11,886 nucleotides of DNA from Balneolaceae bacterium UBA2956 (GTDB lineage Bacteria; Bacteroidota; Rhodothermia; Balneolales; Balneolaceae): assembly GCA_002348545.1 (NCBI GenBank), contig DEBM01000021.1, forward strand, positions 1 through 11,886. The letters are read 5' to 3'. Position 1 is the first letter of the stretch. Each line of letters opens with the position of its first letter. The position numbers and the translations under genes are program-made. Below are positions 1-6,170 of the stretch, in pieces. Below the pieces are notes generated by a model, which was not told where the DNA came from, searched no databases, and saw only the letters and a program-made list of their open reading frames with translations.

Positions 1-438
1 TGTGTTATCTAGTAAATATCTAGAGGCAATAGCCTGATCGTTAAGTAAACAAAATCCTTCTGCTTTATTTGCAGATGCATGATGGGTTCCCCCTGCGATA
101 TTAAAAGCTGCTGAGCGGTTGTTCAACGCCCAAAGAGCTCCCTCAACAGTCCCATTTGTAATGAGTAACTCTCTTTCAACTAAATCTTGACTTAGAGTAA
201 ACCCACTAGCTCGCACTTCTTTTTTAGTTAGTTCAAGGTTAAACAGGCGTTTTAAATACTCTGAATCATGAACATCCAAATTATAGATAAGTCCCTTAGT
301 TGGCTCAAAAAAGTTATCCTCAGTAACTATACCTTCTCGAATTAGACGCATTGGTAAGAGTTCATATTTCTCCATAGGGAAGCGGTGGCCATCTGGAACA
401 GGATGAAAATATGAAGGATGCCAAGCAATTTTTATCAT
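1..438 (-). CDS. Histone deacetylase-like (AcuC/HDAC superfamily) hydrolase, N-terminal part
   Basis: The reverse strand opens with ATG at 438 and reads without a stop for 146 codons to the window edge, so this is the N-terminal part only. The start gives the typical opening of bacterial class II HDAC-like proteins, with HPVPDGHRFPMEKY at residues 12-25. The active-site segment GGTHHA lies at 116-121 (His119-His120 are the expected catalytic pair) and is followed by EGFCLLNDQAIA at 127-138. The family members are zinc-dependent amide hydrolases acting on acetyl-lysine, acetylpolyamines or other acetylated small molecules; the natural substrate of this subgroup cannot be read from the sequence. 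The Asp/His zinc ligands normally found further downstream lie outside the window and are unverified. No signal peptide is visible, so it should be cytoplasmic. No Shine-Dalgarno sequence precedes the start. It is divergent from the SDR gene at 561. The superfamily call is firm and the substrate is unknown. Confidence 0.9.
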   Translation of the reverse strand, partial: MIKIAWHPSYFHPVPDGHRFPMEKYELLPMRLIREGIVTEDNFFEPTKGLIYNLDVHDSEYLKRLFNLELTKKEVRASGFTLSQDLVERELLITNGTVEGALWALNNRSAAFNIAGGTHHASANKAEGFCLLNDQAIASRYLLDNT

Positions 439-560
439 GTACGGATAACTGAAATTAAAAGTTATTCATTTCAGTTTTAAACAAAAACAATACCTAATAA
501 TCTGCTTTTCATATAGTGAATGAATTCATCATGATTTAACTTGATATAATAAAATATCAG
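439..560. promoter_or_regulatory. Divergent intergenic region between the HDAC-like and SDR genes
   Basis: This 122-bp A+T-rich spacer separates two divergent starts and must hold both promoters, or the gene starts would lie within longer transcripts. A TATAAT hexamer occurs at 545-550, but it is only 10 bp before the ATG at 561, so as a -10 box it would give an almost leaderless mRNA. No convincing -35 partner, operator repeat or Bacteroidota-type TAnnTTTG box could be picked out by eye. The role is inferred from gene orientation only. Confidence 0.3.
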
Positions 561-1976
561 ATGCATATACTTTTAACGGGTTCAACTGGATATATTGGAA
601 AACGACTGCTACCCGAGCTAGTTGCTGCTGGACATAAAATTACCTGCTGTGTCCGCGATGCTAATCGGTTCAATCCAACGGAAGAACTTGGAAATTCAAT
701 TGATGTATTAGAAGTCGATTTACTAGATAAGGATTCGTTAGGTAGATTGCCTAGTGATATAGATGTAGGGTATTATCTGGTCCACTCTATGTCAAGCTCT
801 GAGAATTATGCTGAAATGGAATTGGAATGTGCTAAAAACTTTTGTGCTGCATTTTCACAAACAAAAGCACAACAATTAATTTATTTAAGCGGGATTGTTA
901 ACCAAGATGAATTATCTGAGCATTTACTTTCTCGTAAGCGAGTAGAATTAGAATTATCAAAAGGTAGTTATTCACTAACTACCCTACGTGCAGGAATTAT
1001 TGTTGGGTCAGGAAGTGCTTCTTTTGAAATCATTCGAGACCTAGTTGAAAAACTTCCCATAATGATTGCACCTAGATGGCTTGAGACTAAGACTCAGCCA
1101 ATTGGTATTTATGATGTAAAAAAATTTCTCATCGGTTGCTTAGGTAACAAAAGTACATTTGATAGCCATTATGATATTGGATGTGATGACGTGCTTACGT
1201 ATAAAGAAATGTTATTAGATTTTGCTGAAGTAAGAGGTCTAAATAGGCGAATTTATACTGTACCTGTGATGACTCCACGTCTTTCATCATATTGGTTATA
1301 TTTTGTTACATCGACATCTTTTTTGCTTGCAAGATCTCTTGTGGATAGTATGAAAATTGAGGTTGTATGTGAACCGAATGATTTAAGAAAATTATTGGAT
1401 ATTGATCCAATTCCTTATAAAAAAGCATTACAAAGGGCAATGCACAGAATTCAGAATGATAGGATTACATCCTCTTGGAAAGATTCTTACACTAGTAGTG
1501 GTAGTACTATACAAATTGAAAAATATGAAAAAGTGCCCACATTTGGATGTTTTAAAGATATAAGATCTTCTGAAGTTAGAGATAGAAATACATGTATTGA
1601 ACGCATTTGGAGTATTGGGGGAAATAATGGTTGGTACTATGGCAATTGGTTATGGCAAATACGTGGGTTTTTAGATAAGATATGGGGAGGGGTAGGATTA
1701 AGGAGAGGCAGGACTAATCAGGATACTATCGCAGTAGGAGATGCCTTAGACTTCTGGCGGGTTGTGGAAGTAGATAAAAAAAGAGGTCGGCTACTACTTT
1801 TTGCTGAAATGAAATTGCCTGGTGAGGCTTGGTTAGAGTTTAGAATGGAAGGAAACAAACTTATTCAAACAGCAACCTTTAGACCATTAGGAATTCTAGG
1901 CCGATTATATTGGTATGCAGTTGTTCCATTACATGGATTTATATTTCATGGTTTAATAAATAAGTTAACAGAGTGA
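561..1976 (+). CDS. Atypical SDR family NAD(P)-binding oxidoreductase with C-terminal DUF2867 domain
   Basis: The 471-aa product starts with a Rossmann fold. The dinucleotide-binding glycines are G7, G10 and G13 in TGSTGYIG (6-13), the TGxTGxxG form of atypical/extended SDRs related to NmrA and YbjT. Strand beta-5 is visible as LIYLSGIV (106-113). The segment SRKRVELEL (124-132) is followed by TTLRAGIIVGSGS (140-152), where NmrA-like proteins have their substrate-side loop. The classical YxxxK catalytic pair is not evident, as in many atypical SDRs. From about residue 345 to the end the sequence matches the DUF2867 pattern: GWYYGNWLWQIRGFLDK (357-373), GDALDFWRVV (393-402), LLLFAEMKLPGEAWLEF (411-427) and RPLGILGRLYW (441-451). 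The domain order and length are normal for this two-domain family, whose reaction is not established. It is probably cytoplasmic or loosely membrane-associated through the hydrophobic C terminus. The YHYH lipoprotein gene follows after 77 bp in the same direction. No ribosome-binding site is visible. Confidence 0.88.
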   Translation: MHILLTGSTGYIGKRLLPELVAAGHKITCCVRDANRFNPTEELGNSIDVLEVDLLDKDSLGRLPSDIDVGYYLVHSMSSSENYAEMELECAKNFCAAFSQTKAQQLIYLSGIVNQDELSEHLLSRKRVELELSKGSYSLTTLRAGIIVGSGSASFEIIRDLVEKLPIMIAPRWLETKTQPIGIYDVKKFLIGCLGNKSTFDSHYDIGCDDVLTYKEMLLDFAEVRGLNRRIYTVPVMTPRLSSYWLYFVTSTSFLLARSLVDSMKIEVVCEPNDLRKLLDIDPIPYKKALQRAMHRIQNDRITSSWKDSYTSSGSTIQIEKYEKVPTFGCFKDIRSSEVRDRNTCIERIWSIGGNNGWYYGNWLWQIRGFLDKIWGGVGLRRGRTNQDTIAVGDALDFWRVVEVDKKRGRLLLFAEMKLPGEAWLEFRMEGNKLIQTATFRPLGILGRLYWYAVVPLHGFIFHGLINKLTE

Positions 1977-2053
1977 TAGATAGGGTCAGATTTGTAAATT
2001 TCAATATTTTCATTTAAATACTGGCATATACTAAAAATTAATGGCTAGATATA

Positions 2054-3076
2054 ATGTATGATAAGTTTGGTAGTTTATTCTTTGCTGTATTGATGCTCTC
2101 TATTTTAGGTTGTAATGATAAACAAACTGATGTAGGATTGAATGTAGAAGATGATTCAAAAATCGATATAACAAATGCGATATTAACTGAAACAAGCTCA
2201 AACTGCCAAGAATATATTCAAGACTATTTTTCAGCTGTAAAAGATATTAAGCGTTCTATATCATTTGAGGGCTCAGTTTCGGTATCAAACGGTGATATAG
2301 GATGTACAATTGCGGTTAATGGTATACCCAATCATGATTTTAATGATCAGTCAGCTCAGTTTTCACATGGTGTCTCTGAGGTAAATAGGATATTCAATAT
2401 TCCAGATAATCCTGTCATATCTAATCAGTCAACCCCCTTATCTCAAACATATTATGACGCAATAATGTTGAATGGAGTAGTAGTAGATATGTTATCTGCT
2501 GGCTGCTATCGACCTACAGACTCTAGAGCAGATTCTAATGGAAATGTACAAATTGGATGTAATGCAAATGTAGCATGGTTAATTGATCCACTAGGTAGTG
2601 AAACTAAATTTGGTGCGGATGCCCATAATGCACATACACAACCTGATGGAACCTATCATTATCATGGGAATCCATTAGCACTATTTGACGATAATCCAGG
2701 ACTTAATGGATCTCCAGTGATTGGTTTCGCAGCCGATGGGTTTCCTATTTTTGGCAGCTATTTTTTAGATCCAACAACGAATAAAATACGTAAAGCTATT
2801 TCTGGGTATACATTAAAAGACGGTTCTAGACCGGGTCCTAATGATCAAAACCCTGGCGGAGAGTATGACGGTATGTACAATGATGATTATGAATTTACTG
2901 ATGCGGGTGATCTAGACAGGTGTAATGGAATGGTACTAGATGGTACATATGGGTATTATGTTACAGACAATTATCCATGGGTTTTAAAATGTCATGTGGG
3001 TGTACCCCATACATCATTTTCAAAGGCCTCTATGAAAGTTAAATTAAACGAAGATTTTTGGCATCATGCTCACTAG
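2054..3076 (+). CDS. YHYH-domain lipoprotein
   Basis: The 340-aa protein begins with a lipoprotein signal peptide: a hydrophobic core from about residue 8 to 19, then Ile-Leu-Gly-Cys with the lipidated cysteine at C20. The mature part carries the hallmark YHYH at 201-204 inside DGTYHYHGNPLALFDDNP (198-215), preceded by the His-rich DAHNAHTQ (189-196). It continues with GFAADGFPIFGSY (224-236), a conserved YHYH-family block. Six further cysteines (51, 84, 151, 169, 290, 313) suggest disulfides, consistent with a periplasmic or surface location. The C terminus is His-rich (HHAH at 337-340). YHYH proteins occur widely in marine and environmental bacteria and have no agreed biochemical role; the clustered histidines suggest metal binding, but that is inference. 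The gene lies 77 bp after the SDR gene on the same strand, possibly co-transcribed, and converges with the PD40 gene, with only 10 bp between the stop codons. Confidence 0.88.
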   Translation: MYDKFGSLFFAVLMLSILGCNDKQTDVGLNVEDDSKIDITNAILTETSSNCQEYIQDYFSAVKDIKRSISFEGSVSVSNGDIGCTIAVNGIPNHDFNDQSAQFSHGVSEVNRIFNIPDNPVISNQSTPLSQTYYDAIMLNGVVVDMLSAGCYRPTDSRADSNGNVQIGCNANVAWLIDPLGSETKFGADAHNAHTQPDGTYHYHGNPLALFDDNPGLNGSPVIGFAADGFPIFGSYFLDPTTNKIRKAISGYTLKDGSRPGPNDQNPGGEYDGMYNDDYEFTDAGDLDRCNGMVLDGTYGYYVTDNYPWVLKCHVGVPHTSFSKASMKVKLNEDFWHHAH

Positions 3077-3086
3077 TGCTTGTATA

Positions 3087-4037
3087 TCAATTATCGTTAA
3101 ATAACTCACCAACTATAGCAATTTTTTTGGATTTCCCACTTACCGCTAACCTTGTAATATTAGTTATACCTGCATCGGATAAATCACTTAAAATTGACCA
3201 TTTTTGGCCGTTATGATACATTAATACTGAGCCAGACCCCATTAAAAGATATCCGTTAGGTAACCATGCAAAGTCTTCGGATTGATCCAACACATTTAAA
3301 ATAGGGTTAATACCTAAAGTAAGGGGATCAAAACTCATGATTTGCCAAGGAGTTGATCTTTTATCAATAAAACTTAAGTATTCTGTGTTGGGTATTGGTA
3401 AGAAAGTTCTACCAGGCATATTTAGGATGATATTTTTATCTGTAAAATCTGCATTATTAGAAAGTTTATGCCACTGCAAAGTAGAATTCACCTTTTCTGT
3501 TGGTAGTACAAAGCATAGATAAGATTCTCTATTAAACCAATGGTAATAGCCAATAATAGATTCTTTTTCAAGAACAGTTTCAAATTTACTTAGTTGATCA
3601 TTCTTCACTGTTATTTCTAAATTTCGAAAATCCTGAATACCATCTTTTGACAATGTAATATAACTTAATTCTTCAGTATTCGGCCTGAATTGTGGGCTAT
3701 ATTCACTTCGATTTGGGGTTTCAGTCAGCCATATTTTTTCGAAAGAATAAATATTTAAAGATATGATATCAGTTTCACCGTCTCTATTTGATGCATATAA
3801 TAAGGTTTTACCATCAGATGAAAACCATGGTTGATTATCATAGCCTTTATTTTTTGAGACATTTTGCACATGAATTAAATCGATTTTATCATCCGATATA
3901 GTGAAATCAGCTAGGAAAACTTCAAGGTCTGAAGAGGGTAATTGAGCAAATAAATACGGACATATAAGGATAATATTGCCTAATAAAGCTGTAGCAATGA
4001 AAAGTAACCATAAGTTTTTGCTTTTTGGTAGTACCAT
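3087..4037 (-). CDS. Exported or membrane-anchored TolB/PD40-type beta-propeller protein
   Basis: The 316-aa product starts with a short basic stretch and a long hydrophobic segment (about residues 9-31), which serves as a signal peptide or N-terminal membrane anchor. A PD40 (WD40-like, TolB-type) repeat is clear at about 66-95, with NQPWFSSDGKTLLYASNRDG (68-87). Weaker related repeats follow: EYSPQFRPNTEELSYITLSKDG (112-133), the stretch near 206-226, and SEDFAWLPNGYLLMGSGS (253-270). Such propellers usually act in protein-protein contacts or as regulatory or substrate-gating domains in the periplasm. No catalytic domain follows, so a specific function cannot be assigned. At 316 aa it is shorter than TolB itself (about 430 aa) and lacks a recognisable TolB N-terminal domain, so the name tolB is not justified. 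It is convergent with the YHYH gene and divergent from the serine hydrolase gene at 4105, across a 67-bp spacer. Confidence 0.72.
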   Translation of the reverse strand: MVLPKSKNLWLLFIATALLGNIILICPYLFAQLPSSDLEVFLADFTISDDKIDLIHVQNVSKNKGYDNQPWFSSDGKTLLYASNRDGETDIISLNIYSFEKIWLTETPNRSEYSPQFRPNTEELSYITLSKDGIQDFRNLEITVKNDQLSKFETVLEKESIIGYYHWFNRESYLCFVLPTEKVNSTLQWHKLSNNADFTDKNIILNMPGRTFLPIPNTEYLSFIDKRSTPWQIMSFDPLTLGINPILNVLDQSEDFAWLPNGYLLMGSGSVLMYHNGQKWSILSDLSDAGITNITRLAVSGKSKKIAIVGELFNDN

Positions 4038-4104
4038 AACTTTTATTATTTAGTTGGTAAATTGAAAAAATCTTCTAGTATTATACTATTAATCTTTTAA
4101 TTAT
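4038..4104. promoter_or_regulatory. Divergent spacer with a short A+T-rich palindrome
   Basis: The spacer between the minus-strand PD40 gene and the plus-strand serine hydrolase gene contains an inverted repeat, TAGTAT (4076-4081) and ATACTA (4083-4088), with a 1-nt centre. A -10-like TATACT hexamer (4082-4087) overlaps it, 17 bp before the ATG at 4105. The arrangement would fit an operator over a promoter. However, 6-bp arms in such A+T-rich DNA can arise by chance and no regulator gene is nearby. Neither gene has a recognisable Shine-Dalgarno sequence. Confidence 0.25.
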
Positions 4105-5478
4105 ATGATTCTTATTATGTGTCAATGCATTTCCAATAAAATATATTTACAATTTAAAACGATTTTTTTCTTTTCAGTTCTTGTTTTTTTTAATTCATGT
4201 CAATTCGATGAAGTTGGGCAATTACAAGTACAAAAAACGTCCAACTCTATTAATCAATGGCCTAAATCTATACCTGAGTCAGTAGATATGTCAAGTAGTC
4301 GACTAGCAAATCTAGACTCAATATTTGTACAACATATTGAACAAGAAAAGATTCCAGGTATGGTAGCTTTAATAGTGAAAAATGGATTTGTTATTTATGA
4401 AAAAGCTTTTGGGAATGCTGATCCTCTTACAAATGAACCTTATCAAACTGATAATATATTTAGGATTGCGTCTCAAACTAAAGCTATAACTGCTACAGCA
4501 ATTATGATGCTTTGGGAAAAGGGTTTATTTAATTTAGACGATCCTATTTCAATGTATATACCTGAATTTAAAGACTTAACCATTTTGAAAGAGTTTAATG
4601 ATTCAGATTCCACCTACAAAACTATTCCAGCAAAAAATCAGATGACTATTCGTCATCTATTGAATCATACTTCTGGTATAGGCTATGGAATTATTGATGG
4701 AGATGAACGTATTCGTAAAATTTATCAAAAAGCAGGGGTTGTTGACCTTTATACAACAGAGAATATAAGTATTGAGCAAAGTGTAAAACGTTTAGCTAAA
4801 TTACCTTTACATCACGAACCAGGTGAACGTTTTACTTATTCTGAAGGACTAGACGTATTAGGTTACTTAATTGAGATAATATCAGGGCAATCATTTAGTG
4901 AATTTTTAATGGAACATTTGTTTGAACCACTTGGTATGTCAAATACCCAATTTTACCTAAATGAAGATCAATATCGGCTTTTAGTCCCAGTTCAAACAAA
5001 AAATCAAAATGGGGAATGGATTATTTACGACGGTCATCCTGATGGTTATTATGATGCTAATTATCCTAAAATTGGCGCAAAAAAATTCTATTCTGGTGGT
5101 GCTGGGTTAACAAGTACAGCTCAGGATTATGCTAAATTTTTGCAAATGTACTTAAATGGTGGTGTTTATAATGAACATCGGATATTGAGTCCAACTACAA
5201 TAGACTTGATTATGAGTAATCAAACAAATGATCTATTTGGGGAAGGGAATACTCATTATGGTCTAGCATTTGGTGTTGTTACGAATAAAGGTTTTAGTAT
5301 AGGGGGAAGAGGTAGCGTTGGTACATTTGATTGGGGTGGTTATTTTAATACTCAATATTATGCGGATCCAGATTTAAACATAATTGGGATTCTAATGAAG
5401 CAAACCCAAAGAATTCCATGGGAAAATACAGGAAATATAATGAGGCAAGTAGTAGGAGCATCAGTTATTGAGAAATAA
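4105..5478 (+). CDS. Serine beta-lactamase-family hydrolase (class C/EstB-like), probable lipoprotein
   Basis: The 457-aa protein has the beta-lactamase/penicillin-binding transpeptidase-like fold signature. The nucleophile motif SxxK is S123-Q-T-K126 inside FRIASQTKAITATAIMML (119-136). The downstream blocks are typical: LLNHTSGIGYG (185-195), PGERFTYSEGLDVLGYLIE (239-257) with Y245-S-E as the YxN-equivalent motif, and SGGAGLTSTAQDYAKFLQMY (330-349). The third, KTG-like position is probably in the FDWGGYF block at 408-414. It is probably an esterase, amidase or D-aminopeptidase-like enzyme rather than an antibiotic-resistance lactamase; the substrate is unknown. The N terminus (about 17-31) is hydrophobic and ends in FNSC with C32, a plausible but non-canonical lipobox (Phe at -3, Asn at -2). 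A second in-frame Met at residue 5 could be the true start. It is divergent from the PD40 gene and convergent with the aldo/keto reductase remnant, 20 bp from it. Confidence 0.88.
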   Translation: MILIMCQCISNKIYLQFKTIFFFSVLVFFNSCQFDEVGQLQVQKTSNSINQWPKSIPESVDMSSSRLANLDSIFVQHIEQEKIPGMVALIVKNGFVIYEKAFGNADPLTNEPYQTDNIFRIASQTKAITATAIMMLWEKGLFNLDDPISMYIPEFKDLTILKEFNDSDSTYKTIPAKNQMTIRHLLNHTSGIGYGIIDGDERIRKIYQKAGVVDLYTTENISIEQSVKRLAKLPLHHEPGERFTYSEGLDVLGYLIEIISGQSFSEFLMEHLFEPLGMSNTQFYLNEDQYRLLVPVQTKNQNGEWIIYDGHPDGYYDANYPKIGAKKFYSGGAGLTSTAQDYAKFLQMYLNGGVYNEHRILSPTTIDLIMSNQTNDLFGEGNTHYGLAFGVVTNKGFSIGGRGSVGTFDWGGYFNTQYYADPDLNIIGILMKQTQRIPWENTGNIMRQVVGASVIEK

Positions 5479-5498
5479 ATGCATTTATAATATTCTAA

Positions 5499-6145
5499 CT
5501 ACAATAAATCATGTACATGTGTTTTAATAACAGGCTCATAAATATCTTGGATAGCTTGTAGCTGCTCATTACTAAATTTTATGATGTTTTCAGCACTCAT
5601 ATTGTTATGAATATGTTGCAGCATAGAGGCTATCGGAATAATGACACTTATCTTTTGATTAAGTAAAATTGACTTTAAAGCGACTTGTGCCAATGAGTCG
5701 TATCCGTTAAAAATCTCCTTGAGTTTCTCCATTACTTCTAATCCGGTTTCAAAAGGAACACCAGCAGAGGTTTCGCCCTTATTAAACCATTCATCGTTTC
5801 GGTTTCCATGCCGGTGATCGTTAGGATTGAAGGTTGATTCGTGAGTCTTTTAACCGCTTAGTAATCCGCTTGCCAATGGTACGCAAACAATAACTCCAAA
5901 ATTATTTTTCTGGGTCATGTAAAAAAATAATCGTTGGGTTTTTACCTGAATTAATTATAAATGATCTGAACGGTAGTCACATTATCGAATTGTATGGCTT
6001 TTATTCCTTATTCGTAGGCGGTCTCGAGTATTTGTTGGGCAGAAGTATGGTTAAATCCAGTGCCCCAAACTCCACTTAGTTGCCAGGTTTCTAGGGATAA
6101 TTCAGATACCCTATATCCAGTTTTACCAAGTTGTCTGTAATTCAT
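5499..6145 (-). pseudogene. Decayed aldo/keto reductase gene (internal deletion, four stops, one frameshift)
   Basis: Read on the minus strand from ATG at 6145, the first 45 codons give a good aldo/keto reductase (AKR) N terminus: MNYRQLGKTGYRVSELSL, then TWQLSGVWGTGF and ending ...ETAYE. A TAA follows at 6010-6008. The same frame continues as GIKAIQFDNVTTVQIIYN, which belongs to the distal half of AKRs, so roughly 110-125 residues, including the expected Asp/Tyr/Lys catalytic region, are missing. Further stops lie at 5953-5951 and 5944-5942. A frameshift explained by one base lost in the A7 run at 5921-5927 restores NNFGVIVCVPLASGLLSG, then comes a stop at 5852-5850. The remaining C-terminal part is readable to the TAG at 5501-5499, including NPNDHR, GETSAGVPFETGLE and EKLKEIF. 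An isolated 77-codon open stretch (5732-5499) is only the tail of this relic. It lies 25 bp downstream of the amidohydrolase gene, in the same direction. It is almost certainly non-functional. Confidence 0.9.
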
Positions 6146-6170
6146 TTATAAGTAAATATTTGTTTATGAT

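Noticed and set aside
3077..3086. Bidirectional terminator between the convergent YHYH and PD40 genes
   Set aside because: The gap is only 10 bp and no G+C-rich hairpin with a T-tract was seen across the two gene ends.
3087..4037. TolB of the Tol-Pal system
   Set aside because: PD40 repeats are present, but the protein is too short, has no TolB N-terminal domain, and no tolA, tolQ, tolR or pal gene is nearby.
4105..5478. Antibiotic-resistance beta-lactamase
   Set aside because: Motifs two and three deviate from class C enzymes, and the sequence resembles the broad serine hydrolase family with esterase or peptidase roles; no resistance context is present.
5499..5732. Independent 77-aa small protein on the minus strand
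   Set aside because: Its sequence is the C-terminal tail of an aldo/keto reductase, and the same frame continues upstream of its Met with matching reductase sequence up to the stop at 5852-5850. It is part of the pseudogene.
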